In this document: positions 11,238 through 21,387 of the stretch, piece after piece | How the letters are laid out: every line of letters starts with the position of its first letter | How positions within the stretch are numbered: position 1 is the stretch's first letter | DNA from: Rhynchopus sp. YZ270_cl-10 | Lineage: Eukaryota > Euglenozoa > Diplonemea > Diplonemida > Diplonemidae | DNA: 64,000 bases | Direction of reading: 5' to 3' | Assembly (NCBI GenBank): GCA_964035575.1 | Contig: OZ037907.1 | Span: forward strand, 372,001 to 436,000 | Made by a program: the position numbers and the translations under genes | Notes under the pieces: generated by a model | Seen by the model: only the letters and a program-made list of their open reading frames with translations | Databases searched by the model: none | What the model was told of the DNA's origin: nothing

Positions 11238-11909
11238 GTGTGCCGCAGCATGAGTACGTTAACAGACCAACGGGACTCGAAGAATCTTTTCATTGCGCAA
11301 ATTGTTTTCGCACGCAACAATCCATGCTCGAGAGCTGTGGCAGCAACACATAATCGCAAGAACACAGCAGTGCAGGACGCGGGAACACTGGATGTGCGCA
11401 CGTACAGACTGTTCAGCGTGTCTCAGACCACGCTCGAGGGGGACACCCTCAAGACTGTGCAGCAAGGAGTACACTCGCCAAAGGCCGAAGAATTTACAGC
11501 CTTGGCAACTGTCTTCGACATTGAGCAGACAGTGATATGCACAGAGGAAGCCCTCCAACAGGCACTAAAGGTAGTCAGGACAAAACACCTCGTTCTCCTT
11601 GAGGGTCGTGTCGGTCAATGCAGCGACGAACAGCAAAATATGTGTAGACAGGTGCACAGTGCAGAGGCTGCCCGACTCGTTGCCGGCCGCAAGAGAGGAG
11701 AGAAGCAGAGAGGCTTGAAGCCAACAGGCAGAAAAGGGCCAAGGCGGCTTCCAAAGCTGCTGCAAAACCTGCTGCAAAGGCTTAGTGCAGGATCTGTACG
11801 CAATGTCGCCCGAAGGCTATTGTACTTAAAAGATATGGACAGAGTTGTTTGTTCTTTTCGCCTACTCTTGTACTTTTTTGTTCGTTATGTCGTAGAAATT
11901 CCCTACTAG
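11238..11909 (+). pseudogene. Open frame of doubtful coding status
   Basis: A 223-codon frame on the plus strand with no recognised domain. A different frame near 11700-11785 reads a Lys/Ala-rich tail (KRAKAASKAAAKPAAKA) of the sort seen on ribosomal proteins or linker histones, then stops. The two frames do not agree, so this may be a decayed retrocopy or chance. A short TCGACAATC motif shared with 39398 and 47034 lies just upstream (11188). Confidence 0.25.
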
Positions 11910-13329
11910 ATCAGCCAAAAAAAAGAGAAATAAAAGTTTAGAAGAAAAAGAAAAAAAAACCCTGTATTTTTCGTTGAACGCATCCAAAATAGGTAGATGT
12001 CTGGCCTCAATGCGCCAAATGGGGCGCCTTTTGTAAATAAATAGAAATAGTGGTGAAGGTAATCTCAAAACGTTGTCGTGATTTTTGTTACCCCTATTTG
12101 GTACTAGTCTGTTCTCTTTTGCCCTGCTGAGGCAGGTGTGGCTGCGCGTCTTGGTCTATTTGGAGCTAGGAACCCTTTTTTTTTTAGCAGTTTTCTAATC
12201 AACTCTTTGTGTAGAGGGGAAAACCATGCCCTCCACTTTCACCAGCGAGAATTGGGTGTCTGGCTGGTGGGAGGGGAAAAATAGTAACTCTGATAGGTAA
12301 GTAAAAGGAAAAAAGGTTTTTTCGTTGATTGCTCAATTACCCTGTTTGAGGGGTGATTGGCGACCGTATCTGAGGAACTATTTCTCCTTTAAGCTACGCT
12401 TGTAGGAATAAAAAAAAAAAGAAAATTTTGGTGAAGGTGCCTATATGCCTTATGGGATTCGGTTCGTCATCACCTTGAGGAAATCATAGAATAGAAAATG
12501 AACACTCGACAACGCAAAAAAAAAGGGAGAAAATTTAACAAAGATGATGCTAAACCTTTCTGCTTAGTCACCTTAAAACAGGGCAGACGGAAGAAAAAAA
12601 AAATGCCACGTGTCGTTCCTCCCTTTTTTGTAGTTGTTTGATGCATTGACGCTTTCCGGTGAACGACGTTTGACACTTTCCGCTCACAAAGTAGGGTGCG
12701 TTAAAAATGGGAAAAAAAAAAAACTGGAAATGAGGAAGAAGAAGAATGGAATGTGAATTGAAGCCTCGTTTAGGTTCATATTCCACTTTCCAAAAAAAAA
12801 AGAAAAAGTCTTGGTGAGTGACGGTATATTATTTTCCATAACGGGGCTTTTTTGAAAGCCCGCTTTAGGCTTCGACCCTGAGAACCCCAAAACACATTTC
12901 TGGTTGAGGGGGGAAGGATCGTTTGTGTTGGAGTAGGAAAAAAAAAATGCATTGAGCAAAAAGATAAAATGTTCCTTCGGTGTTTTTCCACACACAGCAA
13001 AAATTAATTCATATATGGTGTGATCACCCAAACGGATTCTCCGTGGTTCTCCCATAAGGTGCCCCGCAAATCTTAATATAGCCCGAAACAGTTCTCCGGT
13101 GGTTCCCCCGTAGTTCTTCCGCGGGTTGTCCGTGGGTTGTCCGTACCCCCCCTGAATCACACCAATATATATACATAGCGCTCTAATTAGACTCCAACTA
13201 GATAATTAGAGTCGGCAGTTAGAGTATAATTAGAGTCTTTAAAACTCTAACTGAACTCTAATACTCTAACTGGACTCTAATTAGACTCTAATTAGAGTCT
13301 TATAATAGGGTCAATAAGAGGGGCACATC

Positions 13330-13975
13330 AACCAATGCTATAGCCATAAACCCAGGGAGCATAGCCAGTGCAAGAAATTCGACTTTGTAATCCAGAACGT
13401 CTGTTCTCTGCTTGCAGAGGACTAGATACAAGAAAATATTGTTTGTTCCCCCAGAAAACCAGTGCACAATTCACACTGGTCTTGTTGCCTTTTTAGCACA
13501 GGAATTTTGGCCCAGGGCATGATCACTTGAAGCATGGCACTTTAGTGTGCATGGGGTAGGGTGTTGTTTGTTATGAATTCTCTTTGGTATAACATCTAAG
13601 TCAATCGCGGGTGGTGGTTTAGCGCGAGGCTTGGATCTCTCCTGGGTTCATAAGTAGTTATTTCTGCGGATGAAATGAACGTATACTCATAGATTTCCCG
13701 TCGACACAACCTTTGATACTGGGATTATCCCCTTCGACCCCTTAGTGGTAGTTAAACTCGATTGACATTTACATTCCTAGAGATGAAAGAACAAGACAAC
13801 ACTTCTGTACCCGCGCATCAAAATTGTGGAAAACTTTTGCACCCCAAACATCCTCAATAACGCCCGCCAAAAGGCGCCCCTTGTTGCTGGGAGTTGGTTC
13901 TCACGTTTGTTACCTGCACAGCAGGCATTCCTCTGAGTCCAACGCTGTTTGGCCTGTCTGCGGCATTGCACCCCG
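13330..13975. repeat. Two-copy dispersed segment, copy 1
   Basis: It is homologous to 53010-53790 in reverse orientation. Shared blocks include GCTATAGCCAT, AACCCAGGGAGCATAGC, CCCCCAGAAAACCA and GGGAGTTGGTTCTCA. On the minus strand both copies can encode a similar short peptide (RQAKQRW..., then ENQLP), so an ancestral coding region of a mobile element is plausible. No transposase family is recognised. Confidence 0.6.
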
Positions 13976-14066
13976 AAGGTGCACGAAGAGTTTTTGCGGT
14001 GTCGCATTCCCTCATGTGTGGGTCACTCACACTTGAGGGCATGTGCCACTGCGGGTCCGGGTACCC

Positions 14067-14256
14067 ATAGCTGAGAATAAGCCGGGTCCCGAGTCCCGGG
14101 TACTAGGTACAGTAGGACTTGGACTAGACCCCCACCCTCCCGCGACCGGGTCCCCGACCCGCTTTCAGGCGGACCCACAGCGCCTTCACATAGTTGTGTC
14201 CCAGTCCGGCTGAGAATAACCGGGTCCCGGGTCCCCAAGTCTTATTCTCAGCTATG
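14067..14256. mobile_element. Foldback with CATAGCTGAGAATAAG ends, nested
   Basis: The inverted ends are CATAGCTGAGAATAAG, and the interior is a GC-rich series of GGGTCCC/CCCGGGT repeats. A related element is at 34518-34621 (CAGCTGAGAA ends and the same CCGGCTGAGAATAACCGGG core). It sits inside the 13171-14523 element, so it is either a later insertion or part of it. Confidence 0.55.
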
Positions 14257-14577
14257 TGGGCACCTGGGCACCTGGGTCCTACAGAGGAACCTTAGGGGAA
14301 CCGGTTCCTTAAGGCGTTTGCACCTACAAGAAGCCTGTTGGTATACTCTAATTAGACTATAATTAGAGTGCAGTTAGAGTCTAATTATGCTCTAACTGCA
14401 CTCTAATTATAGTCTAATTGAAGAAAAGCGACTCTAATTATACTCTAACTGGACTCTAACTGACTTGACCCAAAACCCCAGACTCTAATTATACCCTAAC
14501 ACTCTAATTGGAGCGCTATGTATAAATATACATTCTTTTCTTAGCGAAACAAAAAAAAAAAAAAAACTGGGTTCTTT

Positions 14578-14641
14578 GATAAATTGTTGTAGTGTAGTTG
14601 CCTCGGGTTGTGTTGCCACAGTTGTGCAAATCTCCACTGTC
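14578..14641 (-). repeat. PolyA-tailed short repeat, copy 3
   Basis: Read on the minus strand it runs GACAGTGGAGATTTGCACAA ... CTACAACAATTTATC. Five other copies lie at 4127-4190, 4995-5061, 29945-29995, 38566-38626 and 41566-41616. Most continue directly into A tracts of 5-20 bases. All six have the same orientation. Confidence 0.7.
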
Positions 14642-14971
14642 TTTTTTTTCTCTGTTCCTCTGGAGTTCCGATAGATAGGTAAGGAAAATGTTCTTGGGAG
14701 GAGGTGGTCGTGAAGTGGTGGCTGCATTGTGATGTACATTATGTATTGTGATGGGAACACATATCAATACACAATACAACCGCTAGGGGGTCGTGCACCA
14801 CAACCCCTCCCTCCCCCACAGCCCTTCCATCCCTTCTGTACAAAAATGAATTTTGTTCTATTTTTTTTTTTTTTGGTGTACACACAAAACCCCACCCCCT
14901 TTTACCTATCTCCACAAAAAAAAATAACTTGAAATACAAAAAAACCCACAGTGTACTTAAAAAGATGAAAA

Positions 14972-15037
14972 AAAGTGAAGTTAGTGCAAACGCCTCTGGG
15001 ATGCAGGCATTGACACTTCCGCGGGTTATCGAACCCC
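14972..15037 (+). repeat. AACGCCTC/GGGTTATCGAACCCC module
   Basis: Pattern AAAGTGAAGTT..GTGCAAACGCC, then a GGGACGCAGG-like segment, ending in the small hairpin GGGTTATCGAACCC. Related copies are at 25424-25480, 42121-42200 and 47513-47594, with partial ones at 6925-6980 and 26289-26330. At 26297 the CGTCC/GGACG pair is a perfect stem. Confidence 0.6.
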
Positions 15038-15139
15038 GAAAAAAGGAAAAAAAGGAAAAAAAAAAACTACCAGACAGTTGATGACTATTCTAATGCAAAA
15101 ACCCACCCCATATTCCCCCCCTCTTTCCCCCCATCCCTT

Positions 15140-16363
15140 TCAACGAGGCTGTTCACATTGAGTGGTAGCAGAGACTGCCACGCCACGTCCTACTGCAGCA
15201 AATACCCATCTGCCGCAGCTTGAGAGCGCTACACCAAAGGGGAACCCTGCCTTTTGCGCGCTGTCCGCACGGAGGACACCGATAGGGGCGCCTGAAGAAA
15301 GCCGCCAGAAGTACACATCACCTTCATCGTACCCTATCACCACATCCTTGGCACTGCAAACCGCAAGCTCGGACACCCCACGCACCCTTTGCGCCTCTGC
15401 CCCAAAATCTAACCCATGAAGATACACCCCACTACTATAGTCCCATACCCGTACTACACTGTTCGCAGCCCCTTCTAACGAAACAACGTATTGTTCACAT
15501 TTTGTGACAGCTAGGTCGTGTACCGAACTGTCCTCACCCCCTCCAAATTGACGTAACAACTCCGACCCAGCCGATGTCAATGAAAACACAAAGGTTCCTG
15601 CCGCAGATCCGCAGAGAACCGCATCGTATGTGACTGCTGTACAGAGCACCTCCTCGGAAACGGTTATTTCTACGTGAGGGATTGTCGCAGAATCTACCGT
15701 ATCAGAACCATAGGAGGCAGAAGAGGAAGGAGGTAAAAGCGTATCACCAAAACTCCATTTCAACACCGTCCGAGACAGTGCAGAAACAATCCAGTCACCT
15801 CCGGAGCTCCAACCCAGAGAGGTTAGCGAGGAGAGGTTATGTGAAGGGAGTGTGCATCGGAGGGCCCCGGTTGAAGTATCGCGGATTTCTGCAGCAAAAT
15901 TGGAGGATTGTGGCCCGCAGGTGACGATGCTGTCGGAGGAGGGGGAGAAGCGGGCGGGGCAGGGTGAAGAGGGGAATTGGGTTTGGATTGTGGCGGATTC
16001 GGAGCAGAAGAGAATGGCTTCTTCGAAGGTCACTACGCAGATGCAGAGATCGTTTGGTGCGACGGTCACCGCAAAAGGGTCGCCACCCACCTCAAGGAGA
16101 GCGGGTGCTGTTATGTTGACAGGGCTGTTGAAGATTTCGAGCTGCCCGCCTGATTCAAGAGGTGTTCCACTAATGTCGGTCTCGTCGTCCCCCAGCCCCT
16201 CATCGTCTCCCCGTATCCGTAGTGTTAAGTGTTCTGCAACGACGCTGCTCCGGCTATGCAGCGTGCACAAAATCTTTGCTTTCAAACTCAATATGGTCTC
16301 GCTCTCGGTCACAGAGATGACACATTGCTTGCCAGAGTCTAGGTCGTATGCGGTGACTTCCAT
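15140..16363 (-). CDS. Ubiquitin-like N-terminus plus WD40-like beta-propeller protein
   Basis: The chosen start is MEVTAYDLD at 16363, giving 407 residues. The first ~75 residues (SGKQCVISVTESETILSLKA ... LTLRIRGDD) have the beta-grasp spacing of ubiquitin-like domains. The rest has repeating beta-strand blocks with WD-like patterns (SLGWSSGGDWIVSALSRTVL, VRVWDYSSGVYLHGL), suggesting a single propeller. The frame is open further upstream and includes a hydrophobic stretch (LVAALLALLALLTLPLP). Using it would add a signal peptide to a ubiquitin-like fold, which seems less likely. The gene shares a block of upstream DNA (16636-17088) with the neighbouring LRR gene (18545-19137). An adaptor or scaffold role is an inference. 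Confidence 0.75.
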   Translation of the reverse strand: MEVTAYDLDSGKQCVISVTESETILSLKAKILCTLHSRSSVVAEHLTLRIRGDDEGLGDDETDISGTPLESGGQLEIFNSPVNITAPALLEVGGDPFAVTVAPNDLCICVVTFEEAILFCSESATIQTQFPSSPCPARFSPSSDSIVTCGPQSSNFAAEIRDTSTGALRCTLPSHNLSSLTSLGWSSGGDWIVSALSRTVLKWSFGDTLLPPSSSASYGSDTVDSATIPHVEITVSEEVLCTAVTYDAVLCGSAAGTFVFSLTSAGSELLRQFGGGEDSSVHDLAVTKCEQYVVSLEGAANSVVRVWDYSSGVYLHGLDFGAEAQRVRGVSELAVCSAKDVVIGYDEGDVYFWRLSSGAPIGVLRADSAQKAGFPFGVALSSCGRWVFAAVGRGVAVSATTQCEQPR

Positions 16364-16635
16364 GAGAGGAGGGCTGTGTATGGGTGGGGGTGCCAGGTGT
16401 GCACCCCACCTGGAGGTGTGTTGGGGGAGGGGGAGAGTAAGAAGGGCAAGAAGGGCAAGAAGAGCAGCAACCAACCCTGCACGCATCCCTATTCCCATAC
16501 CAGCGGTACAGCCATCCATTGATTGACAAGGTTCGGTCTCCAAACCTCTCAGCAGTGTCGCAATGTGTGGTAGCGATGGTAGAGATCTGCTATTCTGCAG
16601 GCAAATGAACAACAAAAAAACGTTGCACCTAATGG

Positions 16636-17088
16636 GTGCAAAAGCAGCATCGAGCTAGTTTCCCCCCTGCGGAAAGCATCTTTGCGATGATCGTCGTACC
16701 GAGAACTGTCTGTTCAGCGAAAAAATGCAACCCAAGAAAAAGGAAAGCCTCTAAGAGGAACCTAAGCCTCTTGGTGCTTAGTCACCTTGATTACAGAAAA
16801 GGGTGGAGGGTGGAGGCATTTTTTTTTTGCTGACAGTTGAAAGTGTTTGTGAACGGGGATCATGGGAGACAGGGTTAGAGTCCTGTGTATAGAGGCTGCT
16901 TGGGGGAAATGGCAAGAGTGACACAATCAGTTTCCCACCCCCTCCCCGAGTTCAGGCAGGGAAAGCTGGAAAATAGGAGGAATAAATGTTTTATCCCCCT
17001 TTAACACTGTGTGGGGGGGAAAAAAGAGTGATTGCGACCCACTTGAGGCACTGTATTATGTCGAACAGGTGGCGGGAAAGCCAAAAAA
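16636..17088. repeat. Duplicated upstream block, copy 1 (5' of the propeller gene)
   Basis: It is similar to 18545-19137, with matching segments AAAGCAGCA.CGAG, AGCATCTTTGCGATGATCG, GGGGATCATGGGAGACAGGG and GAGGCACTGTATTATGTCGA. Each copy lies upstream of a minus-strand gene with a ubiquitin-like N-terminus, so it may hold a shared promoter or leader. A hairpin module (AACCTAAGCCTC ... TTAGTCACC) interrupts copy 1 at 16751-16790. Confidence 0.7.
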
Positions 17089-17283
17089 ATCTTGTTTTAC
17101 GAAAGTCTGACAAAAACTTAACAACACAAGAGCACAAAGGGTACTTCCTTGTTCGGATTTTCTTCAGTTGGTGCGCTCCCCTGAGGGAGGCAGTCTGCCG
17201 GTTGTTGCTCATTGAAGAGGTCGCTCGAGTGCAGAGGGAGAAGCTGCACAGCAACAGCAAAAAAGAGAACGCGAGCCAGCTTG

Positions 17284-18330
17284 TCACCAACCGAATTGTC
17301 TGCGGTCGTTCTCCTCCTCTATTTCTTGTAGTCTCCAGCGTACGTCATGGCTACATTCGTTCGTTCCGTGTAGAGTCGTCAATGGGCAGTTATAAAAGAA
17401 CTCATACCCAATCTCAGTGACTGCTTTGAGTCCTGTGAAGTCAACTGTCTGCACGTCACAAAAAGCTAGGAAGGCATCCCCAATCGAAGTGACTGCTTCA
17501 AGGCCTGCGAGGTCCACTGACGACAACCCACAACCACTTAGGAAGTTGTTCCCAATCGAAGTGACCGCTTTCAGGCCTGTGAGGTTAACTGACGACAACC
17601 CTACAGAATCACTTAAGAAGTTGTTCCCAATCCAGATGACCTCGTTCAGGCCTGAGAGATTAACTGTCGACAACCTTCCACAATCAGCTAGGAAGTAGTT
17701 CCCAATCGTAATCACCGCTTGCAGGCCTGTGATGTCAACAGTCTGCAACGTGGCGCAATCACTTAGGAAGTTGTTCCCAATCCAAGTGACCTCGTTCAGG
17801 CCTGAGAGATCAACTGTCGACAACGTGGCGCACTCACGTAGGAATGAATCGCGAATCACTTTGACGAAGGGTAAGTTCGGCAGATCCAGTATGGTGTCGC
17901 AGTGAGGAAGGGAGGTGTCACGCATGTCATCCACGTCAGACACACCACTGGAACCAATGCACGTTACTGCAGTAGAGCTGGAGAAGAAGTCATCTGGAAA
18001 GCGCCTCGCAACCTCTGCCTGCAGAAGCAAGGAAGCCACCTTCGGATCGGTCACCTCCTCCAACCTTTCTGCTGTGACGTCGGTCTCACCCAGCGCATGA
18101 AGTGCTTCTATGGCTTCGTACTTCGGCGTCTTCGTGAGGAATATTTTGTCCCCAGCACTCAGTTCTGTGATGTCCTCTCCTTCGACCTTCCCTCCGAAGC
18201 CCATATGAAAGCTGTCTTTGGCCAACCCCGCTGCTGTCGCCACCTTCTGCCGCATGGTGCGCCTTGTGTCATCCTCACCCACCTCGACCACGAAGTCCTT
18301 CCTCCCAAAACATTGCACATTCAGTTCCAT
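17284..18330 (-). CDS. Ubiquitin-like N-terminus plus BspA-type leucine-rich repeats, copy 1
   Basis: 348 residues from MELNVQCFGRKDF at 18330; the same start is forced by the paralog at 20572-21387. Residues 1-65 look ubiquitin-like (FVVEVGEDDTRRTMRQKVA ... LSAGDKIFLT). A helical linker (EALHALGETDVTAERLEEVT) follows. Then come about six repeats of 23-24 residues of the form LSTVDLSGLNEVTWIGNNFL, the BspA/Treponema-like LRR type, ending with a short cap (ECSHDVRWRLQEIEEEN). There is no signal peptide or membrane helix, so an intracellular recognition or scaffold protein is likely. The paralog has only three repeats, so repeat number changes quickly. Confidence 0.85.
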   Translation of the reverse strand: MELNVQCFGRKDFVVEVGEDDTRRTMRQKVATAAGLAKDSFHMGFGGKVEGEDITELSAGDKIFLTKTPKYEAIEALHALGETDVTAERLEEVTDPKVASLLLQAEVARRFPDDFFSSSTAVTCIGSSGVSDVDDMRDTSLPHCDTILDLPNLPFVKVIRDSFLRECATLSTVDLSGLNEVTWIGNNFLSDCATLQTVDITGLQAVITIGNYFLADCGRLSTVNLSGLNEVIWIGNNFLSDSVGLSSVNLTGLKAVTSIGNNFLSGCGLSSVDLAGLEAVTSIGDAFLAFCDVQTVDFTGLKAVTEIGYEFFYNCPLTTLHGTNECSHDVRWRLQEIEEENDRRQFGW

Positions 18331-18544
18331 GTTTGTGTGACACTCTGTTTTGTGATGGGTGTTAGACATTGCAGTGGGGAAGGGGTAAGTGTGATTTGTG
18401 CGTCTGTGAGGTGCATACAAAAATTGAGCAAAAAATACCCAAATCACTTGAGAAGGCGGTGCTGGGAGGACGGTGTTTTCATCTTCAGGTGTCACACAAA
18501 GGCCTCTGAACCCATGCATGTTGGGAAAATGTTTCAAACAAACG

Positions 18545-19137
18545 ACCTAATGGGCTCGGCACAAAAGCAGCACCGAGATAGTTTCCCCCCTGCGAAAAGC
18601 ATCTTTGCGATGATCGCCGTACCGAGAACCACCGACTGTTTAGCCAAAAATGTAACCCAAGAAAAGGGTGGAGGGTTTGCTGGGACGCATGGGAGGGGAG
18701 GCTTTTTTTCTTCTCTCTCTTTTGCTGAAAGTTGAACAGCAGTAGAGCGAGCTAACGCCCTTGCCTTGCTAAGAACATGATACGATGCGTCTGTTAAACC
18801 CAACCATGCAGTCCTACATCCATGTCGTCTGACATGTCCTCCTCCCGCTTCCTCTCAGATGAACGGGGATCATGGGAGACAGGGTTAGAGTCCTGTGTAT
18901 AGAGGCTGCTTGGGGGAAATGGCAAGAGTGACACAATTACTTTTTTCGCACCACCTCCCCAGGCTGGATAAAAGAAAAAATGCGAAAATGCTAATATTGA
19001 GGGATAAAAATGCTGGGGAAAAAAAGGGGGTGATAAATGTGCTATCCCCCTTTAGCACTGCGTGTAAGGGGGAAAAAATGAGTTGGTGACCCACTTGAGG
19101 CACTGTATTATGTCGAACAGGTGGCCGGAAAGCCAAA
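18545..19137. repeat. Duplicated upstream block, copy 2 (5' of LRR gene 1)
   Basis: Partner of 16636-17088. It is longer because of an insertion around 18690-18860, which includes a stretch resembling the tail of the CCCTCTCGTG module (CCATGCAGTCCTACATCCAT). The match ends at about 19137 with AGGTGGCCGGAAAGCCAAAA. Confidence 0.7.
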
Positions 19138-20571
19138 AATAGAAAACGACTTCAGGATATGACAGTTAAATGAAATAAAGAAAACACTTTTTCGTTTATC
19201 GCACCGCAAAAGGTTTGTGTTTTTCACTGATGAATGTGAGTGATGTTAGTGGAAAAACAATACGCTAAAGCGGGCACGCACCATCCGTCGTTTTCCATTT
19301 CTATTCGTCAATGCTTGATAACACAATAAAAACAAGTAATTGCTATCGGAAAAAAAACGGGGTGTGATGTGGAACTCCATCCTGTAGAAATAATCTACGG
19401 CATTCTGCTCTTCTGCAGGTATGCTAACGCTCTTCGTACGCTGCCAGACCCACTGAGACGCCAGCATCTGAAACATTCAAGAAGGGGGGCTGTCCTCTTC
19501 GTCCAGCACCATCTGCTCGATAGCGTTGTTGGACGTCGGCTCGGCAGGCTCGGCGTGTTCCAGCTCGTTTTTGTTCACAGGGTCCCCACATTGTCGTCGT
19601 CGTTGGAGCAGTGCGGAAGGAACACAGAATGCACAGACTACAACATGTCGATCACACCAGGCGCATCAGCACCTCCAGCAAATCGCCAGGATGCTACGGT
19701 GGTTTCGAAAATCGCGCGGAGTTTTCCACAGCACACCCCGTTTTATCTTAGCAATTACTTGTCCTTGTTGCTATTGTTGTTTTCAACCACCTTCCTTCAA
19801 CCCTTGTAAGGATCATTTGTTATTTTTTTCGCGAGAACATGAAATTACACATTTCAAGAGAACAAATTAAAAAGGGTCCTTATTTGCATTTTTGGGATTC
19901 ACCCGTGCAGTGGTGGGGTCAATCTCGAAAATTGGACAATTTTTTGACCACTTAAATTTTGAGAAATATGAGCTTATACGTGGGGCCCATTTTCAGCTAA
20001 AATTTTCCTCAAAATCTGGTTTTGTAAAATTGACCCTTTACTCCCCCCCCACATCGATTTCAATACTATACCTTACTTCACCTACGGTTGCCCTTACAGG
20101 GGGGTGAAGGAAGGTAGGCTGAAAAGGGTCCTTATTTGCATTTTTGGGATTCACCCGTGCAGTGGTGGGGTCAATCTCGAAAATTGGACAATTTTTTGAC
20201 CACTTAAATTTTGAGAAATATGAGCTTATACGTGGGGCCCATTTTCAGCTAAAATTTTCCTCAAAATCTGGTTTTGTAAAATTGACCCTTTACTCCCCCC
20301 CCCACATCGATTTCAATACTATACCTTACTTCACCTACGGTTGCCCTTACAGGGGGGTGAAGGAAGGTAGGTTGAAAATCTTGTTTTACGAAAGTCTGAC
20401 AAAAACTTAACAACACAAACGCAAAAAGGGGAATTCCCCGGTCGGATTTTCTTCAGTTGGTGCGCTCCCCTGAGGGAGGCAGTCTGCAGATTGTTGCTCA
20501 TTGAAGAGGTCGCTTGAGTGTAGAGGGAGAAGCTGCACAGCAACAGCACAAAGAGAACGCGAGCCAGCTTG
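19138..20571. other. Spacer between LRR paralogs with a 252-bp tandem duplication
   Basis: 19138-19870 shows weak protein-like frames on the minus strand at 19460-19720 but no supportable gene. 19871-20374 is the tandem duplication. From about 20375 the sequence matches the 3' flank of LRR gene 1 at about 17089-17283 (GTTTTACGAAAGTCTGACAA), so the LRR duplication included the 3' flank. Confidence 0.55.
19871..20374. repeat. Tandem duplication, 2 x 252 bp
   Basis: Unit 1 is 19871-20122 and unit 2 is 20123-20374. They are nearly identical by eye (start AAAGGGTCCTTATTTGCATT, end GGGGTGAAGGAAGGTAGG), so the duplication is recent. Each unit contains the same 70-80-codon plus-strand frame without family similarity; it is probably not a gene. 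Confidence 0.9.
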
Positions 20572-21387
20572 TCAAGAGCCGCATTCGCTGAAGTCGCTCC
20601 GCTCCCTTTCAATTAGCTTCCAGCGTACGGCATTGCTACATTCGTTCCTTCCGTGTATAGTCGTCAAAGATGGGCAGTCCTCTAAGAAGTAAATCCCAAT
20701 CGCAGTGACTGCTTTCAGTCCTGTGAAGTCAACTGTCGACAACCTTCCACAATCAGCTAGGAAGCCGCCCCCAATCGAAGTGACTGCGTTCAGGCCTGTG
20801 AGGTTAACAGTCTGCAACGTTCCAGAACCAGCGAGGAAGCCGTCCTCAATCGAAGTGACCTCGTTCAGGCCTGAAAGGTCAACTGTCGACAACGTGGCGC
20901 GCAGTAGGAATGAATCGCCAATCACGGTGACGAAGGGTAAGTTCGGCAGATCCAGTTTGGTGTCGCAGTGAGGAAGGGGGGTGTCACGCATGTCATCCAC
21001 GCCACTGGAACCAATGCACGTTACTGCAGTAGAATGAGAGAAGAAGTCATCTGGAATGCGCCTCACAACCTCTGCCTGCAGAAGCAAGGAAGCCACCTTC
21101 GGATCGGTCACCTCCTCCAACCTTTCTGCTGTGATGTCGGTCTCACCCAGTGCATGAAGTGCTTCTATGGCTTCGTACTTCGACGTCTTCGTGAGGATTA
21201 TTTTGTCCCCAGCACTCAGTTCTGTGATGTCCTCTCCTTCGACCTTCCCTCCGAAGCCCATATGAAAGCTGTCTTTGGCCAACCCCGCTGCTGTCGCCAC
21301 CTTCTGCCGCATGGTGCGCCTTGTGTCATCCTCACCCACCTCGACCACGAAGTCCTTCCTCCCAAAGCATTGCACATTCAGTTCCAT
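20572..21387 (-). CDS. Ubiquitin-like N-terminus plus BspA-type leucine-rich repeats, copy 2
   Basis: 271 residues from MELNVQCFGRKDF. It is a close paralog of 17284-18330. The ubiquitin-like part and linker are almost identical (for example KIILTKTSKY against KIFLTKTPKY), but only three LRR units remain (LSTVDLSGLNEVTSIEDGFL and two more) and the C-terminal cap differs (NAVRWKLIERERSDFSECGS). About 75 bp upstream of the start also match copy 1, then the two diverge. The pair is a tandem duplication with subsequent loss or gain of repeat units. Confidence 0.85.
   Translation of the reverse strand: MELNVQCFGRKDFVVEVGEDDTRRTMRQKVATAAGLAKDSFHMGFGGKVEGEDITELSAGDKIILTKTSKYEAIEALHALGETDITAERLEEVTDPKVASLLLQAEVVRRIPDDFFSHSTAVTCIGSSGVDDMRDTPLPHCDTKLDLPNLPFVTVIGDSFLLRATLSTVDLSGLNEVTSIEDGFLAGSGTLQTVNLTGLNAVTSIGGGFLADCGRLSTVDFTGLKAVTAIGIYFLEDCPSLTTIHGRNECSNAVRWKLIERERSDFSECGS

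Larger units (their letters stand above)
13171..14523. mobile_element. 1.35-kb element with long CTCTAATTA-rich inverted ends
   Basis: The ends share ATACATAGCGCTC in opposite orientation (13171 and 14511-14523). Inside each end lie 120-190 bp of clustered ACTCTAATTA / TAATTAGAGT sub-repeats in both orientations, a typical foldback layout. Flanks are A/T-rich and I cannot define the target duplication. The interior includes 13330-13975, which is also found inverted at 53010-53790, and a separate nested foldback at 14067-14256. Confidence 0.65.
11083..15139. other. Intergenic region dominated by one 1.35-kb inverted-repeat element
   Basis: No confident gene. A weak plus-strand frame is at 11238-11909. 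A hairpin module is at 12541-12574. A degenerate GGTTGTCCG/GGTTCTCC-type stretch is at 13030-13150. The large TIR element is at 13171-14523. One polyA-tailed repeat copy follows at 14578-14641 and an AACGCCTC module at 14972-15037. Confidence 0.6.

Noticed and set aside
19246-19809. Gene between the LRR paralogs
   Set aside because: Frames on both strands have some protein-like stretches, but none is open over more than 150 codons with a recognisable domain.
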